49,560 bases of DNA from positions 1 through 49,560 of the forward strand of contig NZ_LIXJ01000043.1 of NCBI RefSeq assembly GCF_001905795.1, in the 5' to 3' direction. Below, one piece after another: positions 24,793 to 34,036 of the stretch. Source of the stretch: Streptomyces sp. CB01580 (GTDB lineage Bacteria; Actinomycetota; Actinomycetes; Streptomycetales; Streptomycetaceae). The position numbers and the translations under genes are program-made. The notes under the pieces were generated by a model. It searched no databases. It worked only from the letters and a program-made list of their open reading frames with translations, and had not been told where the DNA came from. Position 1 is the stretch's first letter. Each line of letters starts with the position of its first letter.

Positions 24793-27282
24793 TCAGTCCT
24801 CGTGCCCCAGCAGGAGGTCGCGTTCGGTGCGCCCGCCGCCCGCGACCTGGAGGACCGTGGCCACCGGCGGATACCCGGCCGCGATCACCGTGTACTCGCC
24901 CGTGGACAGGTCCACGAACCTGAACGCCCCGTCCGGCCCGGTGGTGAGCGTGTCCACGACGTTGCCCGCCGCGTCCAGCAGGGTGACCCGGGCGTCCTCG
25001 ACCGGCCTGCCACCACCGGCCCGTACGACACCGCGCAGCACCGCCCCTCCGGCGAGTTCGATGTCCTGCCGGGTCTCCCGCGCGGCCTGCACGCTCACCG
25101 GCAGCGCGGCGGGCCGGAACGCGGGGGCGCTGGCCGCGAGGGTGTACTCACCGGCCACCAGTTCCTTGATCACATAGCCGCCCTCGCGTCCGCTGCGCGT
25201 GGAGGCGACCACCTCGCCGCGCACGTCGGTGAGGGTGACGGCGGCGTCCCGCACCGGGAGCCCGTCGGCGGTGACGACGGTCCCCGCGAGCCGGCCCGCG
25301 CCGCCGAGCACCACGTCGAGTTCGACCGGTCGTTCGCCCACGGTGACGCTGACGGCCTGCGGCTGATGGCCCCCGGCCGCGGCGATCAGGACGTAGGCGC
25401 CCGCGCCGGGCACGCTCAGCGCGTAGCGGCCGTCGTCACCGCTCGCGCCCCGCCCGACCTGCTGCCCCTGGACGTCGATGAGGGTGAGCGCGGCACGCGG
25501 GACCTTCGTGCCGTCCGGGTGCTGGACGCTGCCGCACACCGGTACGCCCGAGAGGTACACGGTCGGGGGCGCCGCGGGGGCCGCTGTGCGGGCGGCGGGG
25601 ACCGGCGCGGCCCCGGCGGTCGGCGGGGCGGCTGTTTCGGGGCCGTTGTGGGACACCAGCGGTTTCTCCTTGAGGAAGAGGGCGAGGACCAGGCCGAGCA
25701 CGAGCACCGGCACGAGGTAGAGGAAGATCCGCGGCATCGCGTCGGCGTACGCGCGGATGTAGGCGTCGCGCAGCGCGGGTTCCATGGCGTGGACGAGCTG
25801 CGGGGTGATCGACTCGGGGTCGGGCAGATCGGCGTCGGCCGGCAGGCGGGCGGCCAGCGCCTCGGCGAGGCGCCCGGCGAAGAGCGTGCCGAAGACGGCG
25901 GCGCCGACGCTGCCGCCGATCTGCCGGAAGTAGTTGTTGGCGCTGGTGGCGGTGCCGAGGTCGGCGGGCGGTACGGAGTTCTGCACGGCGAGCACCAGCA
26001 CCGGCATGCCCAGGCCGATCCCGATGCCGAGCACGGCCTGCGCGATGCCGTTCTCGAGCGGTGGGGTGTCGGTGTCGAGCCGGGAGAGCAGCCACATCCC
26101 CACGACCGAGAAGGCGCCGCCGACGACGGGGTGGGCGCGGTAGCGGCCGGTACGGGAGATGAGCTGGCCGGAGACGATGGACGCCACGACGATGCCGCCC
26201 ATCATCGGGAGCATCAGCAGACCGGATTCGGTGGCCGAGGCGCCGTCGACCATCTGCAGGAAGGTCGGCAGGTAGCTGGCGGCGCCGAACAGCGCGACGC
26301 CGACGACCGCGCCCACGAGCGCGGTGACGTTGAAGATCGGGTCGCGGAACAGCCGCAGCGGGATGACCGGTTCGGCCGCCCGTCGCTCGGCGACGAGGAA
26401 CAGCAGGGTCGTCGCGACGGCCCCGGCGCCGAGCCCGAGGATGACGCCCGACCCCCAGGGGTATTCCGTTCCGCCCCAACTGGTGAGCAGCACCAGACAG
26501 GTCGACGCGGCGGCGAGCAGCAGCGCGCCGAGGACGTCGAGGCGGGGGCGGACCGCGGGCCGGGGCAGTTTCAGCACGACGGTGATGACGGCCAGGGTGA
26601 TCAGGCCGAACGGGACGTTGATGTAGAAGCACCAGCGCCAGGAGGCGTGGTCGGTGAAGAAGCCGCCGAGCAGCGGGCCGGCGACGGAGGCGAGGCCGAA
26701 GGCGGCGCCGATGAGCCCCATGAACCTGCCGCGTTCCCGGGGCGGGACGACGTCCGCGATGATGGCCTGGACGCCGATCATGAGTCCGCCGCCACCGATG
26801 CCCTGGAGGGCCCGGAAGGCGATGAGTTCGTCCATGGTGCGGGACCAGCCGGCCAGTGCGGAGCCGATGACGAAGACGACGATCGCGAACTGGAAGACGC
26901 CCTTGCGTCCGAAGAGGTCGCCGAGCTTCCCGTAGAGCGGCAGGCCGATGGTGGAGGCGAGGAGGTACGCGGTGACGGCCCAGGACATCTTCTCCAGGCC
27001 GTGCAGTTCCCCGACGATCTTCGGCAGCGCGGTGGCGACGATCATCTGGTCGAGCGCCGCCAGCAGCAGCGTCAGCATCAGCCCGAGGAAGACGAGCCGG
27101 ATGCGGCGGGGGCTGGTCTCCGGTAAGACGGGCGGGGCGGCGGACTCCTCCGCCGCCTGCGGCGTTCCCCCGTCCTGGGACGGTGACGGGTGCGGGGGTG
27201 GCGCGGCCGACGATCCGGCGGTTCCCGAACCGCCGGGAATACCGCCCCGGTCGTCCCCCAGCAGAGTGATCCCACCCACCAC
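24793..27282 (-). CDS. DHA2-type MFS exporter with C-terminal carboxypeptidase-regulatory-like repeats
   Basis: An 829-residue protein. Residues about 55-560 are a 14-helix drug:H+ antiporter of the EmrB/QacA class, with YGKLGDLFGRKG (motif A) and LGGFFTD. After a Pro/Ala linker, three to four Ig-like carboxypeptidase-D-regulatory repeats follow (V-x-GxV, DAxVTLxDxxG, TxxDGxYxxxxLxxGxYTLxA patterns). The repeats would be in the same compartment as the C-terminus. GTG 27282 is chosen because GAGGGGAG lies about 7 bp upstream; a TTG at 27345 lacks this. No regulator gene is adjacent. Confidence 0.87.
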   Translation of the reverse strand: MVGGITLLGDDRGGIPGGSGTAGSSAAPPPHPSPSQDGGTPQAAEESAAPPVLPETSPRRIRLVFLGLMLTLLLAALDQMIVATALPKIVGELHGLEKMSWAVTAYLLASTIGLPLYGKLGDLFGRKGVFQFAIVVFVIGSALAGWSRTMDELIAFRALQGIGGGGLMIGVQAIIADVVPPRERGRFMGLIGAAFGLASVAGPLLGGFFTDHASWRWCFYINVPFGLITLAVITVVLKLPRPAVRPRLDVLGALLLAAASTCLVLLTSWGGTEYPWGSGVILGLGAGAVATTLLFLVAERRAAEPVIPLRLFRDPIFNVTALVGAVVGVALFGAASYLPTFLQMVDGASATESGLLMLPMMGGIVVASIVSGQLISRTGRYRAHPVVGGAFSVVGMWLLSRLDTDTPPLENGIAQAVLGIGIGLGMPVLVLAVQNSVPPADLGTATSANNYFRQIGGSVGAAVFGTLFAGRLAEALAARLPADADLPDPESITPQLVHAMEPALRDAYIRAYADAMPRIFLYLVPVLVLGLVLALFLKEKPLVSHNGPETAAPPTAGAAPVPAARTAAPAAPPTVYLSGVPVCGSVQHPDGTKVPRAALTLIDVQGQQVGRGASGDDGRYALSVPGAGAYVLIAAAGGHQPQAVSVTVGERPVELDVVLGGAGRLAGTVVTADGLPVRDAAVTLTDVRGEVVASTRSGREGGYVIKELVAGEYTLAASAPAFRPAALPVSVQAARETRQDIELAGGAVLRGVVRAGGGRPVEDARVTLLDAAGNVVDTLTTGPDGAFRFVDLSTGEYTVIAAGYPPVATVLQVAGGGRTERDLLLGHED

Positions 27283-27470
27283 GTCGCCGCTCCCCTCGTC
27301 GCGTCTGCGCCGCCCTTTCTCGCATCGCGCGACGAGGGAGGGCAAACGCCGACGAGGGGGCGCCGACGGCGCACCGGGGGCTTAATCCCCGGTAGGAGGT
27401 GCTGCGGCGCACCACCGGCGGGACCGGAGAACCACCCGAACCGGTGAGGTGGACCGACCGTGTCGAGGGG

Positions 27471-27914
27471 CTACTTCTCGACTTCGGTGGCGAGATTGCG
27501 CAGCAGTTCGTCGTAGATGCGCGCGAGCCCCTTGGGGGCGAAGGTCCGCTCGAAGAATCCACCGATGCCCCCGGCACCGTTCCAGACGGTCGACACGACG
27601 GCCTTCGAACGGCCCTCGCCGGCCGGGGTGACGGTCCAGGTGGTGACCATCGAGGAGTTGCGGTCCTTCTCCACGAGCCGGCCGTCGGTGGGCTCGGTGA
27701 CCTCCATCAGGCAGTCGCGAACCCGCTTGCTGGTGGCCTGGAGCTTCCAGTGCACGAGGGTGCCCTCGCCGTCGCCGCCCTCGCGCACCTCGTACTCGCT
27801 GAACTGTCCGGGCAGCACCTTGCCGCGGGTCCGCTCGTAGTCGGCCAGCGCGTCGAACACCGTGTCCGCGTCCGCCGCGATGACTCGTTCCGTGGTGGCC
27901 TCGACCTGCGCCAT
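27471..27914 (-). CDS. SRPBCC (START/Bet v1-fold) protein
   Basis: A 147-residue single-domain polyketide-cyclase/SRPBCC protein. It opens with VEATTERVIAADADTVFDALADYERTRGKVLP, continues with alternating strands (GTLVHWKLQAT, SSMVTTWTVTPAGEGRSKAVVST) and ends in the long C-terminal helix GLARIYDELLRNLATEVEK. It binds a hydrophobic ligand in the cavity under that helix, and the ligand is unknown. ATG 27914 has GGAGGAA upstream. It is divergent from the radical SAM gene. Confidence 0.88.
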   Translation of the reverse strand: MAQVEATTERVIAADADTVFDALADYERTRGKVLPGQFSEYEVREGGDGEGTLVHWKLQATSKRVRDCLMEVTEPTDGRLVEKDRNSSMVTTWTVTPAGEGRSKAVVSTVWNGAGGIGGFFERTFAPKGLARIYDELLRNLATEVEK

Positions 27915-28093
27915 GGCTGTTCCTCCAGCACTCGGATTTCGGGGGTGTGCCGAGCCAATCACCTTCGGCGCGCCGCTCAAAATCGGGGCCGCCCCCGGCC
28001 GGGACCCCGCCGGAACCCGGCCGGGACGCCCTCGGCGCCCGGTCGCGTCCGGCGCGGGCGCACTCCCGGACGAAGCGGAGAAAACGATCATGG

Positions 28094-28105
28094 GAACAAA
28101 TGTTC
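28094..28105 (+). promoter_or_regulatory. LexA-type SOS box upstream of the radical SAM gene
   Basis: GAACAAATGTTC matches the Gram-positive/actinobacterial LexA core GAAC-N4-GTTC perfectly. It lies 34 bp before the ATG, directly followed by TATTCT (28106-28111), which could serve as a -10. The outer TCG...CGA bases of the strongest actinobacterial boxes are absent, so binding is a prediction. Confidence 0.6.
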
Positions 28106-28139
28106 TATTCTCTCGACGAGTGCTACCGAGGAGGCGTCC

Positions 28140-29180
28140 ATGCGCTGGAACCATCTGGTCGAGAATCCCGCCGCGGCCGGGAACAGCGCGCTCTTCGCCG
28201 CGGACGCGGTGACCACGCGCACCTTCGACACCCCGGAGTTCCGGGGGATCACCTTCCACGAGATCCGGGCCCGCTCGATCGTGAACCGGGTGCCCGGCGC
28301 CTCGCGCATGCCGTTCGAATGGACGGTGAACCCGTACCGCGGCTGCACCCACGCCTGCGTGTACTGCTTCGCCCGCAAGACCCACAGCTACCTGGACCTG
28401 GACACGGGCATCGGCTTCGACTCCCAGATCGTCGTCAAGGTCAACGCCCCGGAACTGCTGCGCGGGCACCTCGCGTCCGGACGCTGGCACGGCGCGCACA
28501 TCGCGATGGGGACCAACGTCGACTGCTACCAGCGGGCGGAGGGCCGCTACCGGCTGATGCCCGGCATCATCTCGGCCCTGCGCGACCACGCGAACCCGTT
28601 CTCGATCCTGACCAAGGGAACGCTGATCCTGCGCGACCTCGAACTGCTGCGGCAGGCGGCCGAGGTCACCGATGTCGGCATCTCCGTGTCGGTCGGCTTC
28701 GTCGACGAGGGGCTGTGGCGCACCGTGGAACCCGGCACCCCGTCCCCCGCGCGCCGCCTGGACGTCGTCCGCGCCCTGAGCGGGATCGGCATCGACTGCG
28801 GGGTGCTGATGGCGCCCGTCGTCCCGTTCCTCGGCGACCATCCGGACCAGCTGCGCGCCACGGTCCGGGCGATCGCCGCCGCCGGGGCGACGTCCGTGAC
28901 CCCGCTCGTGCTCCATCTGCGCCCCGGCGCCCGGGAGTGGTACATGCGGTGGCTCGGACAGCACCACCCGCATCTGGTGCGCCGGTACGAGCGGCTGTAC
29001 GCGGAGGGGCCGTACGCGCCCAAGTGGTACCAGCGGCGCATCACGCGCCACGTCCACGAGCTGGCGGCCGAGTTCGGCATCGGGCCGTCGCACCGCGGGA
29101 CGGCCCGCCGGCTGCCCGTGCGCCCCAAGGACACCACGTGGTCCGGCACCTCCGGACCGACCCAGCTGACCCTGCTCTGA
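28140..29180 (+). CDS. Rv2578c-family radical SAM protein
   Basis: A 346-residue radical SAM enzyme. The cluster-binding C-x3-C-x2-C is at Cys69, Cys73 and Cys76 (CTHACVYCFARK). The region before it (FHEIRARSIVNRVPGASRMPFEWTVNPYRG) is the hallmark of the actinobacterial Rv2578c family, which is distantly related to spore photoproduct lyase. The reaction is not established. No intein is present. ATG 28140 follows GAGGAGG. A LexA-type box in its promoter suggests DNA-damage control. Confidence 0.9.
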   Translation: MRWNHLVENPAAAGNSALFAADAVTTRTFDTPEFRGITFHEIRARSIVNRVPGASRMPFEWTVNPYRGCTHACVYCFARKTHSYLDLDTGIGFDSQIVVKVNAPELLRGHLASGRWHGAHIAMGTNVDCYQRAEGRYRLMPGIISALRDHANPFSILTKGTLILRDLELLRQAAEVTDVGISVSVGFVDEGLWRTVEPGTPSPARRLDVVRALSGIGIDCGVLMAPVVPFLGDHPDQLRATVRAIAAAGATSVTPLVLHLRPGAREWYMRWLGQHHPHLVRRYERLYAEGPYAPKWYQRRITRHVHELAAEFGIGPSHRGTARRLPVRPKDTTWSGTSGPTQLTLL

Positions 29181-29356
29181 CGAACCCGCCCCGAGCCGAC
29201 GACCCTCGGAACGCCCTTACCAGAAACACCCGTCACAGGGCAAACGGGTCAACTCTCGCCACAACGTGTCCTTCCGGGCATGAATGCGGGGAGCATGCGG
29301 CGGAGACCATGCCACGCACAGCCGCGTTCCCCGTGTTCCCCACCCCGGGAGGCCAT

Positions 29357-30949
29357 ATGACGAAACGTCCAGGAATTCTCGTCGCCGTGGGCGCGACGGT
29401 CGCCGGTCTGGTGACCGCGACCCCGTCCCCGGCGGCCGCCGACGCGGAGCCCCGGCCCGCCACCGCCCCGCTCCGCTGGACCGACTGCGGCACCGAGGAG
29501 CACCCTCGGCTCCAGTGCGCCACGGTCCGCACCCCGCTGGACCATGACGACCCGTCGGGCCGGCACATCACCCTCGCCCTGTCCCGGATCCCGCACACCG
29601 CGAAGACCTTCCAGGGCCCCCTGCTCGTCAATCCGGGCGGTCCCGGGGGCAGCGGGCTGCCGATGGCCGGATTCGTCGCTTCCTCGCTGCCGAAGGCTGT
29701 GGCCGCGCAGTACGACGTGATCGGCTTCGATCCGCGCGGGGTCGGAAGGAGCAGACCCGCCCTGAACTGCGTCCCCGGGTTCTTCGATCCGTTGCGCCCC
29801 GACTCGGTGCCGCACGCGCCCGGGGTCGAGGAGGCCAACCGGAACCGCACCGTCTCCTTCGCGAAGGCGTGCGGCGAGAAGTACCCGGACCTGCTGCCTC
29901 ACATGGACACGGTCAGCGCCGCCAAGGACCTCGACGTGATCCGCCGGGCGACCGGCGCCCGTCGGCTCAACTACTTCGGCTACTCGTACGGGACGTACCT
30001 CGGCGCGGTGTACGCCAAGCTGTTCCCGGAGCGGGTGCGGCGCATGGTGCTCGACTCGAACGTCGACCCGGAGGGCGTGTGGTACGAGGACAACATCGGC
30101 CAGAACTACGCCTTCGACGCCCGCCACAAGGCGTTCGCCGCCTGGGTGGCGAAGCACGACAGCGCGTACGGGCTGGGCGGCGACCCGGCGCGGGTGGAAC
30201 GCGCCTGGTACGCGATGCGCCGGGCGGTCGCGAAGCACCCCGCGGGCGGGAGGGTCGGGGCGAGCGAACTGGAGGACACGTTCCTGCCGGGCGGTTACTA
30301 CAACGGCTACTGGCCGCACCTGGCCGAGGCGTTCGCCGCCTATGTGAAGGACCACGACGAGAACGCGCTCGTGAAGGCGTACGAGAAGTTCGGGGCGCTC
30401 GACGCGGAGGGCGACAACGGGTACTCCGTCTACACGGCCGTGCAATGTCGTGACACCCCGTGGCCCCGCGAGTGGAACACCTGGCGCGACGACGGCTGGC
30501 GCGTGCAGGCGAAGGCCCCCTTCTTCACCTGGAACAACACCTGGTACAACGCACCGTGCGCGGACTGGCCGGTGGAGCCGCTGCGTCCGGTGCAGGTGTC
30601 CAACACGAGCCTTCCGCCGGTGCTGCTCTTCCAGGCCACGGACGACGCGGCGACGCCGTACCAGGGCGGTGTGACCATGCACCGCGGGCTGCGCGGTTCC
30701 CGCCTGGTCGTCGAGCAGGGCGGCGGCAACCACGGCATCACACTGAGCGACAACGACTGCCTGGACACCTATCTGGCGGACTACCTGGCCAAGGGCACCG
30801 TCCCGCGCGGCCGGACCGGCGGGTCCGAGGCGGACGCGGTCTGCGCCAAGTCCCCCGACCCGACGCCCGCGGCCGACAGGGCGGCGCGGGCGCCGGTCGC
30901 CGAGACCAGAGGCGGTGTCCTGCACCGGCTGCTCGGTTTCCGGGGCTGA
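29357..30949 (+). CDS. Secreted S33-family alpha/beta hydrolase (tripeptidyl aminopeptidase-like)
   Basis: A 530-residue exported protein. The signal peptide is MTKRPG, a hydrophobic core ILVAVGATVAGLVTA and a PSPAAADA cleavage region. The mature enzyme resembles Streptomyces Tap/Slp peptidases: NPGGPGGSG oxyanion region, nucleophile in GYSYGTYLG, acid in FQATDDAATP and histidine in GGNHGI near the C-terminus, with a TAP-like C-terminal domain. It probably releases tripeptides or Pro-dipeptides outside the cell. ATG 29357 follows GGGAGG. Confidence 0.9.
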   Translation: MTKRPGILVAVGATVAGLVTATPSPAAADAEPRPATAPLRWTDCGTEEHPRLQCATVRTPLDHDDPSGRHITLALSRIPHTAKTFQGPLLVNPGGPGGSGLPMAGFVASSLPKAVAAQYDVIGFDPRGVGRSRPALNCVPGFFDPLRPDSVPHAPGVEEANRNRTVSFAKACGEKYPDLLPHMDTVSAAKDLDVIRRATGARRLNYFGYSYGTYLGAVYAKLFPERVRRMVLDSNVDPEGVWYEDNIGQNYAFDARHKAFAAWVAKHDSAYGLGGDPARVERAWYAMRRAVAKHPAGGRVGASELEDTFLPGGYYNGYWPHLAEAFAAYVKDHDENALVKAYEKFGALDAEGDNGYSVYTAVQCRDTPWPREWNTWRDDGWRVQAKAPFFTWNNTWYNAPCADWPVEPLRPVQVSNTSLPPVLLFQATDDAATPYQGGVTMHRGLRGSRLVVEQGGGNHGITLSDNDCLDTYLADYLAKGTVPRGRTGGSEADAVCAKSPDPTPAADRAARAPVAETRGGVLHRLLGFRG

Positions 30950-30987
30950 TCGGCGGGCCGGGCGACCGGCCGTGTACCGGCCCGTGC

Positions 30988-31018
30988 GAGGGGCCCGACG
31001 CACCCCGTCGGGCCCCTC
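30988..31018 (+). terminator. Stem-loop after the S33 peptidase gene
   Basis: A 13-bp perfect stem, GAGGGGCCCGACG / CGTCGGGCCCCTC, with a 5-base loop. It begins about 40 bp after the stop, and GTGC/GCAC flanks extend it past a bulge. Confidence 0.75.
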
Positions 31019-31107
31019 CGCACGACCGCGCACCGTACACCCGCGCCTCATGCCTCGCACGGCCCGCACACACCCGCGCGCCGAGCGCGAACGCGCCCGA
31101 CGCATCC

Positions 31108-31149
31108 CGTACGACCGACGCCCCACGCCCCGTACGACCGACGCCCCGC
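31108..31149. repeat. Short direct repeats
   Basis: CGTACGACCGACGCCCC occurs at 31108-31124 and 31131-31147, a 23-bp period, in the gap before the HEAT-repeat gene. It is non-coding. Confidence 0.6.
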
Positions 31150-31161
31150 ACACCCGCGCGC

Positions 31162-31743
31162 TCAGCCCGCCCGCAGCCGGTCCAGCGCCTCACGCGCGGC
31201 GCCGGCCAGTCTCGGATGCGGCAGGGCCGCCTCCAGAAGCGGGCGGGCCCGTTCGTCCGCCAGCCGCCCGAGCCCCTCCACGCAGGCGAGCGCCACCCGC
31301 CAGTGCGGATCGCCGGGGTCCAGAAGGCGCTCCAGCGTGGTCATCAGCGCGGGTACGGACTCCGGCGCCCGGAGCACGGTGAGCAGCCGGACCGGGTGAA
31401 GGGCGTACGCGGTGCGCAGGGCATTGGTCGCGAGGGCGGCGGCCGCCCGGGGCGTGCGAGGGTCGCCGAGACGCGCCAGGGCGTGGGCGGCACAGACGCA
31501 GCGCTCCGGGTCGCGGTGGTTGAGCAGCAGGACCAGCGCCTCGAACGCCCGCCGGTCCCCCGCGCAGCCGAGCCGGAACGCGGCGATCTCCCGCGCCCAG
31601 AGCGGGCGTTCGCGCTCCACGAGGACACGGGCCAGCTCCTCGTCGTCATCGGTGGCGATCAGCCGGCGGAACGCCTCCGACTCCCCCGCCGCGTCCGCCT
31701 CGTCCGCCAGCCGGTCCGTCAGCGACCGGTACTCCTCGTCCAT
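31162..31743 (-). CDS. HEAT-repeat protein
   Basis: A 193-residue, almost wholly helical protein with four to five HEAT-like helix pairs (PLWAREIAAFRLGCAGDRRAFEALVLLL, PERCVCAAHALARLGDPRTPRAAAAL, HWRVALACVEGLGRLADERARPLLEAAL). It is a scaffold or adaptor with no catalytic motif. ATG 31743 is taken; a GTG at 31767 is possible and neither has a strong ribosome site. No partner is obvious among the neighbours. Confidence 0.75.
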   Translation of the reverse strand: MDEEYRSLTDRLADEADAAGESEAFRRLIATDDDEELARVLVERERPLWAREIAAFRLGCAGDRRAFEALVLLLNHRDPERCVCAAHALARLGDPRTPRAAAALATNALRTAYALHPVRLLTVLRAPESVPALMTTLERLLDPGDPHWRVALACVEGLGRLADERARPLLEAALPHPRLAGAAREALDRLRAG

Positions 31744-32124
31744 GACGCTCAGCGTATCGCCGGGCACTGTGCGTATCGAGAGGGTTGTCGCATGTGACGT
31801 GACGCACGACGTCCCGGGGCTGGCGCGCTCGTTACCAGCGAGTTAATCTCATATGAGCGGGACACGATCCCCGCCGGCTCCGGTGGCCTGGTGACGCAGC
31901 CATCCGGAGTGCTCGTCGGTTCGGCAGCTTCGTGAGACGCGACTCCGGGACAGAGTCCGTCGCCCCTTCCGGTCCGGGCGCACCGTCGCCCCCGGACCGC
32001 GCAGCACGCCACACAACGTCCGTGCGCCTCGCGCCGGTTCCTCATCCGCGCATGCTTCGCGCCGGTCCGTTCCCGTGCGCTCCGCGCGTTCTCACAGTCG
32101 TCACTCACCCTCTGGAGTCCCGTG
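31744..32124. promoter_or_regulatory. Gene-free region upstream of the hydroxyacyl-CoA dehydrogenase
   Basis: 381 bp separating divergent genes. Around 31835-31860 it is AT-richer and contains the perfect palindrome CTCATATGAG (31848-31857) preceded by AGTTAAT. A regulator site or promoter is likely there, but no regulator can be named. Nothing else is recognisable. Confidence 0.35.
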
Positions 32125-33906
32125 ATGGACACCCCGTTCAGCACCATCGCCGTCGTCGGCCTCGGCACCATGGGCACCGGCATCGCCGAGGTCCTCGCCC
32201 GCGCCGGTCATGAGGTCGTCGGCATCGACATCGACGGGGCGGCGTCCCGTCGGGCCGTCGCCTCGCTGGAGGCCGCGACCGAGCGCGCCGTGCGGCGCGG
32301 CCGGATCACGGAGCGCGAACGCGGCCGGGTGCTCGCCCGGTTCCGCACCCATGACGACCTGCGTGCCGCGGCGGACGCGGAGCTGGTCGTCGAGGTCGTC
32401 CCGGAGTCGTACGAGATCAAGCAGCAGGTGTTCCGGGAACTGGACGCGATCGTCTCCCCGAACGCGATCCTGGCCACCGGGACCAACGCCCTGTCGGTGA
32501 CGCGGCTGGCCGCCGAGTCGCTGCGCCCCGAGCGCGTGCTCGGGCTGCACTTCTTCAACCCGGCCCCGGCGATGAGGCTGGTCGAGGTGGTCTCCTCGGT
32601 GCTGACCGCGCCCCCGGCGGTCGAGGCGGTCACCGCGCTCGCCCGCAGCCTGGGCAAGGAGCCGGTCGCGGTCGGCGACCGGCCGGGCTTCGTCGCCGAC
32701 GGGCTGCTGTTCGGCTACCTCAACCAGGCCGCGGCGATGTACGAGGCGAACTACGCGTCCCGCGAGGACATCGACGCCGCGATGAGGCTGGGCTGCGGAC
32801 TTCCGATGGGCCCGCTCGCCCTGCTCGACCTGATCGGGATCGACACCGCGCGCACGGTCCTGGAGGCCATGTACGCCTCGTCGCACGACCGGCTGCATGC
32901 CCCGGCGCCGGTCCTCCGCCAGCTCAGCGAGGCGGGGCTGACCGGCCGCAAGGCGGGGCGCGGCTTCTACACGTACGCGGAGCCCGGCAGCCGGACGGTG
33001 GTGCCGGACGCGCTGACCCCGGGCGAGGGCACGTCGCCGGTCGCCGGCCGGCCGGTGCGGTCGGTGGGTGTCGCGGGCTCGGGCACGATGGCGTCGGGGA
33101 TCGCCGAGGTCTTCGCGAAGGCCGGTCGCGATGTCGTGCTCGTCGCCCGCGGCCGGGAGAAGGCTGACGCGGCGAAGGCCCGGATCGCCAAGTCCCTGGA
33201 GCGTTCCGTGGCCAAGGGGCGGCTGACCGCCGAGGCGCGGGACGGGGCACTGGCCCGGATCACCCCGGCGGGCTCGCCCGACGCCCTCGCCGAGGTCGAT
33301 CTCGCGGTCGAGGCGGTCGCGGAGGACCTGGCGGTCAAGCAGCAGTTGTTCGCGACGCTGGACAAGGTCTGCAAGCCGGGCGCGGTCCTCGCCACCACCA
33401 CCTCCTCGCTGCCGGTCGTGGCGATCGCACGGGCCACCTCGCGTCCGCAGGACGTCGTCGGCATGCACTTCTTCAACCCGGCTCCGGCGATGAAGCTGGT
33501 CGAGGTCGTCCGCACGGTGCTCACCGCGGACGACGTCCGCGCCACCGTCCACGAGGTGTGCGGCACGATCCGCAAGCACCCGGTGGACTGCGGGGACCGG
33601 GCCGGGTTCATCGTCAACGCGCTGCTGTTCCCGTACCTCAACAACGCGATCAAGATGGTCGAGGAGCACTACGCGAGCCTCGACGACATCGACGCCGCGA
33701 TGAAGCTGGGCGGCGGCTACCCGATGGGGCCGTTCGAACTCCTGGACGTCGTCGGGCTCGACGTGTCGCTCGCCATCGAGAAGGTGCTGCACGACGAGTT
33801 CCGCGACCCGGGGCTGGCCCCGGCACCGCTGCTCGAACACCTGGTGGCCGCAGGCTGCCTCGGCCGCAAGACGGGGCGCGGCTTCCGCGAACATGCCCGA
33901 CGCTGA
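32125..33906 (+). CDS. 3-hydroxyacyl-CoA dehydrogenase, tandem double-domain
   Basis: A 593-residue fusion of two complete 3HCDH units (about 1-300 and 310-593). Each has a Rossmann loop (GLGTMGTGI, GSGTMASGI), HFFNPAPAM-x-LVEVV and a C-terminal helical domain. The second unit keeps the TSSL serine region and the VN of AGFIVNALL. The first reads TNAL and PGFVADGLL, so its active site looks altered. It probably interconverts acetoacetyl-CoA and 3-hydroxybutyryl-CoA, feeding the crotonyl-CoA branch encoded downstream. ATG 32125 is preferred over GTG 32122, with GGAG at 32114-32117. Confidence 0.9.
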   Translation: MDTPFSTIAVVGLGTMGTGIAEVLARAGHEVVGIDIDGAASRRAVASLEAATERAVRRGRITERERGRVLARFRTHDDLRAAADAELVVEVVPESYEIKQQVFRELDAIVSPNAILATGTNALSVTRLAAESLRPERVLGLHFFNPAPAMRLVEVVSSVLTAPPAVEAVTALARSLGKEPVAVGDRPGFVADGLLFGYLNQAAAMYEANYASREDIDAAMRLGCGLPMGPLALLDLIGIDTARTVLEAMYASSHDRLHAPAPVLRQLSEAGLTGRKAGRGFYTYAEPGSRTVVPDALTPGEGTSPVAGRPVRSVGVAGSGTMASGIAEVFAKAGRDVVLVARGREKADAAKARIAKSLERSVAKGRLTAEARDGALARITPAGSPDALAEVDLAVEAVAEDLAVKQQLFATLDKVCKPGAVLATTTSSLPVVAIARATSRPQDVVGMHFFNPAPAMKLVEVVRTVLTADDVRATVHEVCGTIRKHPVDCGDRAGFIVNALLFPYLNNAIKMVEEHYASLDDIDAAMKLGGGYPMGPFELLDVVGLDVSLAIEKVLHDEFRDPGLAPAPLLEHLVAAGCLGRKTGRGFREHARR

Positions 33907-34036
33907 GCGGCCCCCGGTGCCGGTGGCCGGATGGGGCGGGCTGCTCGATCCTCCGAGCGGCCCGCCCCCGCGCGATCCGCCGGGCGCTGCGCCCCCACGG
34001 GCGCCCTCACCCGCGTCGATGCAGTACGTTCACACC

